64,000 nt of DNA from Rosa chinensis. Taxonomy: Eukaryota; Streptophyta; Magnoliopsida; Rosales; Rosaceae. Numbering within the stretch: position 1 is the stretch's first letter; the number at the start of each line of letters is the position of its first letter. Position numbers and translations under genes: made by a program. The stretch covers positions 44,405,139 through 44,469,138 of the forward strand of contig NC_037094.1 in NCBI RefSeq assembly GCF_002994745.2, given 5' to 3'. Below the pieces are notes generated by a model. It was not told the origin of the DNA. It did not search any database and was given only the letters and a program-made list of their open reading frames with translations. Positions 22,505 to 34,050 of the stretch are shown here, piece after piece.

Positions 22505-23410
22505 TGTAAACACGAGAATCTGAAAACAAATAGAATGCAGACACGTGTACACAAATAATAATTTTATTAATTTAAGTGCGGGTTACAATCTTTGGTAATC
22601 CTCTGATTCTATCTCCGACGATGAATTTCGCTCGAAGGCTTGATGCTTGATCTTGAGTGGTACGATGATCACGAGCGTTGACACGTGACGAACATTTTGA
22701 CTTGAGGTTGGTGAGGAACCGGCTATTTGGCAGCTTGAGGGTTCTTCACACGAGTTTGGGAGGCTTCAGAAATTTTGAGAGTATTTTCTTCTCTTTTTTG
22801 GCTGAAGTCCTTCTCTTGATTTGAGAAAGGGTATTTATAGTGTCGGCGTCTCTCTCAATTTGGAATGCCTTGATGACACGTAATTAATTGCATTTTCCTT
22901 AATAACATAATCAAATTAATCAGCCTTAATTAACTGATTTGATCACGACCATTAAGGAATTAGCCAATCAATTTGATGACTGGTTTTAATTGTATTTCAT
23001 TAATAGCATAATCAAATCAATTAGTTTTAATTAACTGATTTAATCACGACTATTAAGGAATTAGCCAATTAATTTGATGGCTGATTTTCATCTTGATTAT
23101 CAATTTAAATAAATTGACATCTAATCAGCTGACGAAAGTTAATGTTTGATTTTGTTCGGAATCAATTGATTTAATTTGATTGATCCGCTTTAATATCAGC
23201 TGATTAAGTCGGAACAAATTTATTTATTGCCGTCGGGCTTTTTGTATGCCTCCACGTGTCATTTCCTGAGTCCGCTTGGTTTTGCTTACTCACCAGCCAC
23301 GTGCACATTTTATGGGACCCACATGCCGACTATGTTTGTTCGGTCATAATTTCAAGTATTGACCGAATTATTTAATGAATTTTATTTTCATTAAATTTTT
23401 TGTGTCTACA
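22505..23410 (-). mobile_element. Solo LTR nested in the hAT element
   Basis: Runs TGTAAACACG...GTGTCTACA with a perfect 5-bp TSD AAGTT at 22500-22504 and 23411-23415, so it is a 906-bp solo LTR. Its orientation is minus, because on that strand it begins TGTAGACACAAAA and a TATA-like CTATAAATACCC is found near 22835. No internal retroelement sequence remains, implying LTR-LTR recombination. Family not named with certainty. Confidence 0.88.
22880..23090. repeat. About 102-bp tandem duplication inside the solo LTR
   Basis: A segment with 'taattgcattttccttaat' and 'ttaattaactgatttgatc' followed by 'ttaaggaattagccaat' is present twice in direct tandem (about 22883-22985 and 22986-23087), about 90% identical. 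It lies in the upstream (U3-like) part of the minus-oriented LTR, where enhancer-like repeats are common. Confidence 0.75.
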
Positions 23411-24068
23411 AAGTTATAACATTTATAAATATTAGTTAAGATGGTTATATTCAATTAACTATCTCTCTAAATCTCCCAAAATTAATTGTTGTTTTAACAA
23501 AGGAAACAAAAATTAAGGAAAATAAAGTTTAGGAAATCAATTACAAAAAATAGATAAGTTGTATGTTATAGACTAAAGAGAAACATATTTAAAAAATAGA
23601 AAAAATAGAAAATTATTAGGGCTTAATTGGGCAGGATTAAAAGGCTGGGCCTGTTTTGGCCATAAAAGGCTCAAACGGGCTGGGCCGTAGGGTAGGGCCG
23701 GTCCACCCTAATGCAAGGACCGGGTAGGGCTTCGGCCCTACGGGCCAAAGGGCTAAATGATGAGGCCTAATATTAGACTTGTGCATGCAATTATCAAACG
23801 TACTATATGTAAAGACTTTTTAGTTTCCTCCACCAAACATAGAAGAGAAGGCATATTCGGGGCAATTGTTCTACATAAGAAAATGAAGGCTATGGACCAT
23901 ACTGTTGATTTAGTCAGAAAGTCGGTAAAATGACGCAGGTAACATGACGTAGTCAACTTTCTTGTTTTCCTATATTAGATGGAGGAAGGCGCTTAAATTT
24001 TTTCCACAGAGATTGAAGCTTTTTATTCCACATAGTACTGCTTCAGTATAAGTTACTGGCCATCAGTT

Positions 24069-24772
24069 ATGGAAAGAATGGGATTCAAAATCCGTGTTCT
24101 CATGGTGGTGATGGTGGCCGTGGTTATATGTCTTCCTTCAGTCACGTTTGCTGCCCAGGGAACTGCCACCTTCTATACACCTCCCTATGTTCGTAAGTAT
24201 ACGAATTTTTCCATACGCAAATCAATATGTGAACCACAAAAAACAAATTATAACTTACTAATCTAGCAATCGAGGCAATATTACTGACAAATGAATATCT
24301 CATATCTGTCCAGCTTCGTCATGCAATGGATACCAGAACGATGGGGTGATGATAGCTGCAGCAAGCGATGTCATTTGGGGAAACAGAGCGGCTTGTGGAA
24401 GAATGTATAGAGTGAAATGCATTGGAGGCACTAACCAAGGTGTACCACAACCTTGCAATGGTAACAGCGTTGTCGTAAAGATTGTCGATTATTGTCCTCC
24501 TGGATGCCGAGGAACTATAGATCTCTCCCAAGAAGCCTTTGCTGCCATTGCTAATCCTGATGCTGGAAAAATCAACATTGAGTATACTCAGTAAGTACCT
24601 AGCTATTACCAGTTTGTACTTTTGTTTTATAGCAAAATAAGCTTGTCGATTGTGTATGAAAACTAACAAGTTTAACGATTTGAACTCTATCAGGCTCTAT
24701 AACTAAATAGAACATTAAAGTAATTGGTAGAAAGTTTAATTGTTTCAACATTTTATTACATGCAGGGTTTGA
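24069..24772 (+). CDS. EG45-like domain (plant natriuretic peptide-like) secreted protein
   Basis: Small apoplastic protein with a barwin/expansin-like double-psi beta-barrel. Relatives (PNP-A, citrus blight-associated p12) act in water/ion balance and stress and have no known catalytic activity. Exons: 24069-24192, 24314-24590, 24766-24772 (the last holds only the final codons, QV-stop), all with GT..AG. Product 135 residues. It has a signal peptide (RVLMVVMVAVVICLPSVTFAA) and then the EG45 hallmarks GTATFYTPPYVPSSC, AACGRMYRVKC, VVVKIVDYCPPGC and IDLSQEAFAAIA. The paired cysteines and the D in VDYCP are kept. The start ATG follows a pyrimidine/A-rich leader; an in-frame alternative is Met4. 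Length and intron phases fit the family, so this looks intact. Confidence 0.9.
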
Positions 24773-25362
24773 AGGCAACTCGATCTCATAGTGTCTCGGA
24801 ATAATAATGATGTCAATCAAGGGCCACTTGTAATAAGAAAAACCAGTACACCTGGGAAATATCATGTTATTATGAATAAATATATCTAGATGATTAAATA
24901 AACAGAGAGGCCTTACTCCATTTCAAGTGTTCAATTACACAATTATAATAGTTTTCAATAATGTCTACTCTATTTCCTTGTATATTTTACATCTAAAAAT
25001 TATACAATAGTTATTCAAAAAAAAAAAAATCCTAGTGGTGCTCTGCTAGAGTTGTTGGGATGCCGACCTCGGTTTGGCGTCTCTCGCATCTGCTCTATTT
25101 CTATGGAGAAATCGAGTTTTGGTTTAGGGCTCCTCCTCCTTTTCATCTTCACTGGTGGAAGGGATGGTTTCTCTCTAAGGAGAGGAAGGATTTTGAGAGG
25201 GGATTTGCATTGTATGGTGTTGATGGAGGATCAGAGGCGCTGGAGTCCGCTAGAGAAAATTGGTGGCTGGTCGTTTGCGGTTGTATGTGTTGATCTGGCC
25301 TGGTGTGAGGTTCGCTCGTTGACAGGTGTTTTCAGCCAAATAGAAATCGTTACGTGATCCAC
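24773..25362. other. 3'UTR and unassigned sequence
   Basis: After the EG45-like stop there is about 250 bp of AT-rich 3' sequence ending in an A-run near 25020. From 25030 to 25360 the sequence is GC-richer, with two overlapping open frames (25052-25357, 25060-25293) of no recognisable domain. The abrupt base-composition change suggests an inserted fragment, possibly retroposed since an A-run precedes it, but I could not classify it. Confidence 0.35.
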
Positions 25363-25480
25363 TCATGAACATCTAAAAACTGAACGGTCAAGATGCCGAT
25401 ATGTGACTAAAAAAAAAAAAAAATCCTCATAAGCGATTCCTTAAAATGACCAAAAATTGAATCCCTCACTAGAAGAAGTT
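25363..25480. mobile_element. Fragment of a fold-back MITE
   Basis: Contains 'aaaaactgaacggtcaagatg', an A13 run and 'attgaatccctcactagaag', matching the right arm of the fold-back element at 26310-26430. No partner arm is present, so it is a half-copy. Confidence 0.6.
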
Positions 25481-25572
25481 TGCACATCATGTGGCCAATG
25501 AATAAAAGCTATATATAGGTTTGGATATGATAATGTGTGTGTGTGTGTGTGTGTATATAGAGACACACATGG

Positions 25573-25985
25573 GTTCTTGGGTGCGGACGTCCGTACCTAA
25601 GGATTAGGTACGGATTTCCCATTTCTCCCCACTTTCCAATCACACATTTACATCTTAACTGTTCAGTTTTTAGGTCCTAATGTATAGATCATCTCTGCAA
25701 AATTTCAGCCAAATTGGTGATCGTTAAGGCATTCAAAATTGCAATTTACAACAATGAATACGAACGATTCCTGTTCGACAGATTCGGAACCGTTCGTATT
25801 CATTGTTGTAAATTGCAGTTTTGAATGCCTTAACCATCACCAATTTGGCTGAAATTTTGCAGAGATGATCTATACATTAGAACCTAAAAACTGAACGGTT
25901 AAGATGTAAATGTGTGATTGTAAAGTGGGGAAAAATGAGAAATCCGTACCTAATCCTTAAGTGCGGACGTCCTCATCCAAGAAAC
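25573..25985. mobile_element. Palindromic fold-back MITE 1
   Basis: Two arms of about 200 bp, nearly identical in inverted orientation, meet at about 25785 with almost no spacer: 'gcggacgtcc..cctaaggattaggtacggattt' at left and its reverse complement at right. The outer edges are TTCTTGGGTGCGGAC and its inverse. Flanked by (GT)n/(TA)n at left and (CATA)n at right. No coding capacity; the hairpin would be very stable. Confidence 0.85.
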
Positions 25986-25989
25986 GTTC

Positions 25990-26023
<34 letters not shown>

Positions 26024-26024
26024 C

Positions 26025-26432
26025 AGGGCCCTTCTAGTGAGGGATCCCTTTTTTTTGGTCTTTTATAAGGATAGGGCATTATACCAACTTTTCGATAATA
26101 TTTTCACATCTCAACCGTTCAGTTTTTAGGTCCTAATGTATAGATCACTTCTGTAAATTTTCAGCCAATTTGATGATCGTTAAGGATCCAAAACTGCAAT
26201 TTACCATTATAAACACGAACGGTTCCGGTTTGACAAATTCGGTCCGTTTGTGTAAATTGCAGTTTTGGATGTCTTAACGATCACCGATTTGGCTGAAAAT
26301 TTGTAGAAGTGATCTACACGTTAGGACCTAAAAAATGAACAGTTGAGATGCCGAAATATAATCAAAAAGTTTGTCTAATGCCTATCACTATAAAAGACCA
26401 AAAAAAAAAAAAATCCCTTATTGGAAGGGCCT
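26025..26432. mobile_element. Palindromic fold-back MITE 2
   Basis: Starts GGGCCCTTCTAGTGAGGGATCC and ends TCCCTTATTGGAAGGGCC, so the termini are inverted repeats, and the arms pair along most of their length (centre at about 26225). It shares the inner segment 'cagtttttaggtcctaatgtatagatca' with MITE 1, so the two are related. It sits between (CATA)n/(TA)n and (TA)n tracts, consistent with insertion into TA-rich microsatellite DNA. Confidence 0.85.
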
Positions 26433-26508
26433 ATATATATATATATATATATAGCTTAGTTTTAGGAAAGCACTTTCCTATTCGCTGCTTTTGTAGGGAA
26501 CTATGCAC

Positions 26509-26540
<32 letters not shown>

Positions 26541-26739
26541 CCGCCTATTTGCTATGTATGTTTCATAGTTCATAGGTTCTCTTTTAATAAGTGAGCATTG
26601 GATGTGAGTGGTGCCAGCATGCATGCCAGTTTTCTTACTTGCCTGTCCTGCCCCTTGTGTTGGCAGTGGAAGATATGTATTCGTGTCATTTTGGCTTGAG
26701 TTGAATGAAAATCGCTATGTTTTGATTCAAAAGAATAAA
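26433..26739. other. Microsatellites and unassigned sequence
   Basis: (TA)n at 26433-26452 and (GT)n followed by T14 at about 26512-26540, then about 200 bp with no recognisable gene or repeat. Confidence 0.5.
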
Positions 26740-27945
26740 AACATGCACTAGAATTTTCCTAATATTTGATACCATGAGGCACACGCTTCTCTAGTTATTT
26801 CTATTTCTTGGTTGCTAAAGTACCTTTTGTTTTGGCTGATCGCTTGTCTATTTTTGCTAGCTATTAGCTTTGGTTTGTTAGCTGGTGTTTTTTTTTTTGG
26901 AAATGTTAGCTGGTGTTTGATCACTTTGATTTGGCTGTTTACCATGATCACAAGGCAGTAACTAAAAACCACATCTCTAGTTAAGTTCACATTGACCATA
27001 TGCCATGGGATTTGTCGAAACTTCTTCAAGTAAATGCTGCATCATCTTCAACAGCTTAGTCCTGAAAGACTTGCACGCATTGAGATTCATACAGCCCATA
27101 TGTTCTTTTTTCGTTCAATTCATAATATTGATCAGGAGAGGTGCAACATGATGCTTTCTTATCATATCCATGTCTCACAGTATAATGACTGAATGAGTTC
27201 AACTAATCAAAATAAATTTGGGTCAAATTTTCTTCAGGATTTACCATTAAAAAAAAAAAAACCACCACAAGTTCAAACCGTCTCCGAGGAAAGAAAAGTA
27301 AAAAAGTAAATTTTTCTTCGGGGATATAGATAAACAACTTTACAAATATAACGCTTGGGCAAAAACAACTTCCATTAATATGAGCATTGTACATACAAGC
27401 ACAATACGGTACAGATTTTTAGTTCAAGCGGTGATAGCTGCTACTGCTAATCAGCTTCTACTGGCTGTTATCCTCCCTGATCTTTCAGTACTTGTAGCCC
27501 ATCTGCATTGTTCCCAATAGACTCTTACAACTACAATATATGCCATTCTTTTAACTACCTTACTTTCCACACTAGCTATCAAAGCTCCAAAAGATTACTC
27601 GGCCGCACCAAGCCTTCCCGAGTATCAAAAAAGCTTAGAAATGACTTCATGATCTGTTATAACTTATAAGCACGACCATACTGCAAAAAACTACTTGATA
27701 TCTTAGCTTGTAGTACTTGGAGTTGCCATCTGCGGTGTTCCCAATCTCCTCTCAAAACTACCAATTCTTTTACTAGAATATAGTCGGTTACAACTCAACC
27801 GGTTCTTATCTTCCAAAGGCAGAATACACTTGGTTACGTCAGGAAAAGAGACTACCACTTCGGATTTAGGATTCTTTAGGAACTGTTCTAGTGTGCTCGA
27901 GTCTTTGCTGCTCTAGTTTCCTGCCTGCACTTTAAGGCTTATTCT
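26740..27945. repeat. Segmental duplication, copy A
   Basis: Matches 27950-29260 nearly throughout: 'cacgcttctctagttatttc' at 26782 and 27988, 'catgggatttgtcgaaa' at 27004 and 28303, 'gtacttgtagcccatctgc' at about 27489 and 28797. The offset rises from 1206 to about 1309 because copy B carries about 100 extra bases near 28140-28240 and smaller indels. Copy A ends inside the 3' part of the Agenet-gene coding exon, so the duplication took the gene's end and its downstream flank. Confidence 0.9.
27690..27890 (-). pseudogene. Duplicated 3' fragment of the Agenet gene
   Basis: Minus-strand copy of the last ~60 codons of the gene at 29071-29260, with small changes: 'ctctcaaaactaccaattcttttactagaatatag' replaces the corresponding codons, including a frame-breaking deletion near 'gaatatagtcgg'. 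It has no promoter or upstream exon and cannot be a gene on its own. Confidence 0.8.
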
Positions 27946-27949
27946 TCGA

Positions 27950-29260
27950 ACGGAACCTTTCATATTAGAATCTTATACCTTGAAGTACACGCTTCTCTAG
28001 TTATTTCTATTTCTTGGTTGCTAAAGTTTGTTTTACCTTTTGTTTTGGCTGGACGCTTGTCTATTTTTGTAGCTATTAGCTTTGGTTTGTTAGCTGGTGT
28101 TTGATCACTTTGATTTGGCTTTGTACGATGATTATGTTAGAAGTTGTTTGGGCTTCATTTACTAATATCATTTATTTATACTCTAAACTCAATTCATCAT
28201 CTCCGAAGCGCAGACATAATAGCAAAGGAGGTTTCAGACAGCATGCTCCACAGGGCAGTAACTACTAACCACATCTCTAGTTAAGTTCACATTAACCACA
28301 TGCCATGGGATTTGTCGAAAGTTCTTCAAGTAAATGCTGCATCATCTTCAGCAGCGTAGTCCAGAAAGACTTGTACACATTGAGATTCATACAGCCCATA
28401 TGTTCTTTTTTCGTTTAATTCATACATAACATCGATCAGGAGAGGTGCAACATGATTCTTGTTCATCATATCCATGTCTCACAGTATAATGACTGAATGA
28501 GTTCAACGCCATCATTGATCCACTAATCAAAATAAACTGGGGTCAAATTTTCTTCAGGATTTGCCATAAAGAAAACACCACGAGTTCAAACCATCTCCGA
28601 GGGAAGAAAAGTAAAAAAGTACATTTTTCTTCGGGGATATTGATAAACAACTTCATAAATATAACCCTTGGGGGAAAACAACTTCCATTAATATGAACAT
28701 AGTACATACAAGCACAATATAGTACATATTTTTAGTTCAAGCAGTGATAGCTGCTAATCAGCTTCTACTGGCTGTTATCCTCCCTGATCTTGTAGTACTT
28801 GTAGCCCATCTGCATTGTTCCCAATAGACTTCTTAGTTCTTACAACTACAATATATGCCATTCTTTCAACTACCTTGCTTTCCACACTATCAAAGCTCCA
28901 AAAGATTACTCGGCCGCACCAAGCGTTCCCAAGTATCAAAAAAGCTTTAGAGATCACTTCATGATCTGTTATAAGCACGACCATACTGCAAAAAACTACT
29001 TGACAGTACATTTACAATCTAATTCAACTAGCTATGGCTGCTGTTAAACTTACATTACCTGATATCTTCCTTAGCTTGTAGTACTTGGAGTTGCCATCTG
29101 CGGTGTTCCCAATCTCCTCTTTAAACTACCAGTTCTCTTCCTAGAATATACTTGGTTACAACTCAACCGGTTCTTATCTTCCAATGGCAGAATACACTTG
29201 GTTACATCAGGAAAAGGGACTACCATGTTGGATTTAGGATTCTTTAGGAACTGGTCACAT
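27950..29260. repeat. Segmental duplication, copy B
   Basis: The resident copy. It contains the genuine 3' end of the Agenet gene (29071 onward) and 1.1 kb of downstream sequence. A 78-codon minus-strand frame at 28775-29011 lies in this flank. In copy A the same stretch is interrupted, so it is probably not coding, though it could be an unrecognised downstream exon. Confidence 0.85.
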
Positions 29261-30342
29261 AACCAGGGAAAAGGACTCAGATTAGCATCAGAAACAAAAT
29301 CAGCAGAATCCAATTCTACCTGGGTCCCTTCTGCCTCTGATGACATGCATCTTGGCAAATCCAAAAAACCAAGCAGTGTGTCTACAGTGATGTTTATGTT
29401 ATCATCAATTACCTTCACCACCAGCTCTTCCCACACATCTCTAATCGGGCACGTCCACTCCTTGATCTGCTCCTCAAACTCCTCCTTGTCTCGCACGTCA
29501 TACCAAATCTGCTTCAGGGAAACACCAGCAATGTACCATTCTTGCTTGTATTTCTGAATCAGCTCAAGAAACACCCAAATCCCACGCTGCCGCCAATTGT
29601 CCGTAAACTCATCCCAGTCCTGAGTAATTCGCAGAGTGTCAATTCCAGTCTTGAGCTCGTCCCCCAGATCCGGAAAGAAGATCATCCTCTCCTCTGAAAT
29701 GATAATACATATCAATCTCAATTGATCTACCAAATAAAACATCGATTTTAAAGAAACTTATACAGATTATATTTCAGGTGTCACAATACATTATTACACT
29801 AACAACTTTCTAAGTCTACTATGTCTCTCGAGAGACAAAATAAAAATCCATTCTATAGATTGAGGAACATGCACTGAAAAGAAACTATCAGTACTAGTTT
29901 GATAACTTTGCATGGCATTATGGAAATGTCAAACTCAAAACCTGAATCAGCATCATGATCAAAGATGACACCTTCCCACCAAGCATCATTATGGAACACA
30001 TCAACACAGAGACCATACTGATCGAAGCCTAGATTTTGATAACTCGATCTTCGGCGGCAACGGCCTTATATTCCCCCGATAGCAAGTCCGGTCCACATTG
30101 CCGGAATCAATGCCATCCAAAATGGGTGAAACGGAAACAACATCAACAAGACTATCACCATCATCGTTCAGAAAATGATGGTACTGAACGTGACGACGTC
30201 GTTTGCAGTCGACGGAAATTACAGTCCCCGGGTGCCAGGAGCCCTGAAACCCTTCTTCTTCACTCCTCATTTCGACTTTGGCATTTCTGAGTAGCTTTCT
30301 GTGAGTAGGCTGCTTTCTCTTCCTGGATTCTGATGCAGCCAT
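29071..30342 (-). CDS. Agenet/Tudor-like domain protein, two exons, one frameshift
   Basis: Plant Agenet proteins are nuclear Tudor-related readers thought to bind histone or other charged ligands. Exon 1 is 30342-29942 (ATG at 30342, MAASESRKRKQ), donor TCAG|GTTTTG. Exon 2 is 29693-29071, acceptor ATTTCAG|AGGAG, stop TAA at 29071. Exon 1 holds the first Agenet strand region (AKVEMRSEEEGFQGSWHPGTV...RRHVQYHHFLNDDG), then GNIRPLPP, then YGLCVDVFHNDAWWEGVIFDHD. Exon 2 begins ERMIFFPDLGDE and ends in a basic tail. The part up to RPLPP and the part from GLCVDVF lie in different frames, needing one surplus base near 30045-30055. The exon join itself is in phase. Either a consensus error or an inactivating indel. 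About 340 residues if read through. Confidence 0.8.
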
Positions 30343-31006
30343 TGAGAGTGAGAGCCGAGGTTTAAGTCGGGAAGTGGTAGGAATTGGAATTTAATCCAGA
30401 ATGAGTAACTGGGACGGGGTCATTAGGCATTTTGATTTTGAAGGACTAGCGAGGGGAAAATTTAGTGACCCGAAAAAATATTTTGGGTGGAAGAACAGAT
30501 CGATGCAATCAAGGTGAAGAAGAACGGTGAAAGAGATAGTGTGGTGGTGTTGGACTGGCGTTACTCCCTCTCTCTCTCTCTCTTTTTGTTTTTATTTTTA
30601 TTTTTATTTTTTAATTTGATTGCTTCTTCTCCTTTGTGGCAAACAATCAACTAAATATTTTTTTGTTAAACATTTATATTATCAATTAAGTCACCATATA
30701 TTTTTATCCCTCACATAAATACTTTTATCACAAAAAAAAAAAAAAATCAGAGAGAGAGAGGGACACAATTCCATTGTTAAAAGTTGGCAGCACATTGTAT
30801 ATCCGGAAAGGTCAAATTTGGCTTGAAAATGGTTTATTAGCATTTCGAATCTCCAGCATTAGCTTTTTAGTTCATCAGCTGTAGCTTTTGAGTTTTCTAA
30901 TAGTAACTTTTTGGTTCGTGAACAATGACTTTTTGAAAGGTACCAATAGTTTTTCAAAAGATTATTGTGAATGCCAATAATTCTTTGGGAGGATGGTTGT
31001 AATCCC
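30343..31006. other. Promoter region and intergenic, no gene
   Basis: Upstream of the Agenet gene. It contains a (TC)n tract at about 30563-30583, T/A-rich runs, A15 near 30730 and a repeated phrase 'agctttttag/gtagcttttgagttt'. No open frame of note. Confidence 0.5.
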
Positions 31007-32439
31007 TTGAAAATTCGTTATTAATTTCTGATGATTTCCAGAAATTATTAAGCTGGTTGCTAGTTATGTGGTTCGGGGGTGAAGTGAAAGTGTTTAGGAC
31101 AAATAATGACTCAAAACGTTTTATTTTCAAGGGGTTAAGGGTTGATTTTTTATTCGTTGAGTTTCTCCGGAAACTTCTTTCATAGAAATCATACAGCGCG
31201 TTGATACGAATTCGTGCACATGCAAAACGGGAAAATCAGAGATAGTATAAAGAAGTTATGGTCAGTGGAAGTTTTTACTATTTTGGGAAATTCCTATAAA
31301 TAGAAAATTTATGGAAATTATTTTCATAATTTATTTTTGGAAAGTTTCCAAAACCGAAAACCCCAAAAATCTCTCCAGAAAACCCTAGCCGACTTGGATC
31401 GCGGTAGACCCGACCCGAACCCATCTCCGGCGTCCGGCATCCTCCAGCAGCGCTACCATCGCCGTTTTCTTCCCCTCTCTCTCTCTCCCCCCTCTACCTA
31501 TCCCTACCACTCACCCTTCTTATAAACCATTGTGCACGACACAGCAAGGGCCGAAACACGGTGGCAAGCCACCGGTGTTGCTCCGGCTATTTCAGGGCTT
31601 AACCCTGACTGGGTTTTGAAGTTCTCCTCATGGTCTTTCCATTCATGCAAGCCTTGAAGACCAATTTGAGGTGTGGTAACCGGAATTTGGATTTGAAATT
31701 TCACGGCAATTTGCGCCGATCTAGCTTTCGAGCATGATCTCGGCCTATTCGATCTTAGCTCCAGGTATGAAAGTTGCTCCTCTCATTGTACTTTACATTC
31801 TGGATGGTTGGATCAACCTAGTTTTGAGGTTGACCCGATGGCGCGTCCGGCCACTTTTTTGTTTTCACAGTTGTCTTCTACTCGTCGATACGAGTATGTT
31901 GATATATGATGGAGTCTTGTTGTGATCATTTGAAGAATGTTAGGTTTGGCGTCGTTTTGGTTTACTCAGTTTGCGATCCGTGAGGATCCACTTGTTAGAT
32001 CGTCATATAATTTTAAGAAATTGATCCTATAAGTGTTCTGGAGACCTTGGGAGGTTTCGGAGGAAGTTTTTCTCGATTCACGGTTTTGGTTCAAGTGCTC
32101 GATTCAAACTGTACTAAGTTGAGACCTTATTTTCTTAGGTGCTTGACAGAGTGTATTCTGTACGTTATCTTGTCTGTGAGAGAAGACGCAGCGGGATTTA
32201 GAGGTGAGTAAGTCTCACAAGATTCATTTATGAACGAAGTTCACTTTATCGTTTTGGAATTATTTGCTAAATTGTGAAATCATTTTCAGAAATAAATATT
32301 TGTTTTAAATTATATGAACTTGATCGCATACGGTTCATAGGTTATTTAAATGAGGTTTTGTTATAAAAATAATTTTCTCGAGTTTTGCTATGTGTGAGTT
32401 ATACTTAGTATTAGTGGCATTCCTAAGTGAATGACTTCG

Positions 32440-32472
<33 letters not shown>

Positions 32473-32479
32473 TTACGTG

Positions 32480-32515
<36 letters not shown>

Positions 32516-32904
32516 TGGTGGAAATTATTGTGTGGTGGAAACAATAGTAGTGAAATTGTTCTTATTTTTGTTTTGAGGCTTAACTTTTTAAGGAAAAGCA
32601 TATATTGTGAAAAATGTGATTTGTATTGCTTTGATAAAGTGTTTTGAGTTGTGAAACATTTTGGATCTGGTGTGACCTGTGTAGAGTAAATTAATGACCT
32701 GTGTGGTGAATAAAATGAGTTTCAAAGTATTTTTCATTTATTGTCCAAGAGGGACTTTATTGTCCCAGAGGGATGATGTAGGCAACATTTGTGGTGATTG
32801 ACCTATATGTGGTGGTTGACTTGTGTGGTGACCTATGTGGTGATTGACCTATGTGGTGATTGTTGTTGTAAAGAGTGTCGGTTGTGTTAACTATTTGATT
32901 TCAT

Positions 32905-33135
32905 CGAAATCTCCTAAAGAAAATTATATGCAGAGTTTACCGTCTTTCTGAATTGTTGATTTTAATATAATCTCCTGAACTAAATTATATGCACGGATTA
33001 CTATGATATTGAATGGTGTGATTAAAATAATTTTCTGAACTAAATTATATGTAGGAATTACTTTATGTTTATATTGCTTGACTGTGTTTGAAAATTCCTG
33101 AACTACATTATATGCAGGAATTACTTATTAGTTTT
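32905..33135 (+). repeat. About 62-bp repeat, four copies, within the LTR
   Basis: Units centred on 'ctgaactaaattatatgcaggaattact' (variants 'ctaaagaaaattatatgcagag', 'ctgaactaaattatatgtagg', 'ctgaactacattatatgcagg') recur about every 60-64 bp. Non-coding. Confidence 0.75.
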
Positions 33136-33621
33136 GGCTATGGAATTAAAGTAGAAGGGTTGTTTGAGATTTTTAGATGAGTTGACATGTCTTAGCTGAG
33201 GCGTTAATTTCATCTTCTAAAAGAACAGGAAGGGGATTTGAGTGATTGTGTTGTGAGATTTCTAATTGATTTCACAATGGCACTAAGAGGATAGATATTT
33301 TATTCCAAGAGGAAATGGTTATGATTTAAGTGTTAATACTATAATGAGTTGGGGTTGAGGGGTTTGGGATCTTAAGTTGAGATATCATATGTTGGTGATT
33401 TTAATCACGAAGTGGGTTATTGAGCATGATGATGATGTGAAATTGTTGATGAGTGTTTTATTTCTTAATTGATGTTAAGTTGAGATATCTAAAGCATGTG
33501 CTTTCTATTATGATTGTTGAGTTCACTCATACAAGCTTAAAAAGCTTATCGGGTTCGTTGTTGCAACCTGATGCACTATTCAATGAAACATCCGGCAGGT
33601 TAGGGTGAACGTGGTTGAAGC

Positions 33622-33990
33622 AGAGAGCTTCCTTGCTGTTGCAGTGGTAGGTTTAGTAACCTAATTTTGTTATGCATTTGTTCGTCCTCTAATGTGTAAT
33701 GAGAGTAGTGCATGAGTTTACTTAGTGAATTGTTGTTTCAGTCTAAAGAATGAGTATGTATTCACATTATGGGTTCGACACATCTTTGTTGCGTGTATTC
33801 ACAAGATATGTAGAGAGCTTCCTTGCTGTTGCAGTGGTAGGTTTAGTAACCTAATTTTATTATGCATTTGTTCGTCTTCTGATGTATAATCAGCGGAGTG
33901 CAAGAGTTTACTTATTGAATTGTTGTTTTAGTCTAAAGAATGAGTCTGTATTCACATTATGGGTTTAGGACATCTTTGTTGCTTGTGTTA
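33622..33990 (+). repeat. 190-bp tandem duplication within the LTR
   Basis: The block beginning 'agagagcttccttgctgttg' at 33622 is repeated at 33812, with the same following phrases ('gttatgcatttgttcgtc', 'gtctaaagaatgag', 'gtattcacattatgggtt'). The two copies differ at roughly a dozen positions. Confidence 0.9.
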
Positions 33991-34050
33991 AAAAAAAAAA
34001 TTTACAGTTGTTTAGTGTTGATGTCCGAACCATCACTCCCAATGGATTTT

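Larger units (their letters stand above)
22138..23769. mobile_element. Non-autonomous hAT element, 8-bp TSD
   Basis: The termini are imperfect inverted repeats (TAGGGGTCATCATGGGCC at left; TAGGCCTCATCATTTAGCCC on the opposite strand at right). They are flanked by a perfect 8-bp target duplication ATATTAGA at 22130-22137 and 23770-23777. GGGCC-rich subterminal repeats (GGGCCGGGC, TAGGGCCGA) on both sides are typical of a widespread plant hAT MITE group. No transposase frame. Without the nested LTR the element would be about 720 bp. Confidence 0.9.
31007..33990 (+). mobile_element. Large LTR-like element, probably a decayed solo LTR
   Basis: The start TGTAATCCCTTGAAAATTCG is a diverged version of the LTR start at 55788 (TGTGATGCCCCGGAAATTTG). 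Further matches are 'ttattcgttg..ttctccg.aaactt' (31150 versus 55950), 'tataaata' with 'tttccaaa' (31290 versus 56090), and the final block with a bifurcated 'ttgctgttgcagtggtagg'. The family has no protein-coding part here. The 3' edge is unclear: similarity fades at an A-run at 33990 and no TSD was found. Contains (TA)n at 32438-32513. Confidence 0.6.

Noticed and set aside
25573..26432. Long hairpins considered as miRNA precursors
   Set aside because: Arms of about 200 bp with near-perfect pairing and terminal inverted repeats are typical of fold-back MITEs, not of plant MIR genes.
28775..29011. 78-codon minus-strand frame downstream of the Agenet gene
   Set aside because: Not kept open in the duplicated copy at about 27490-27690 and without recognisable domain; kept only as a remark.
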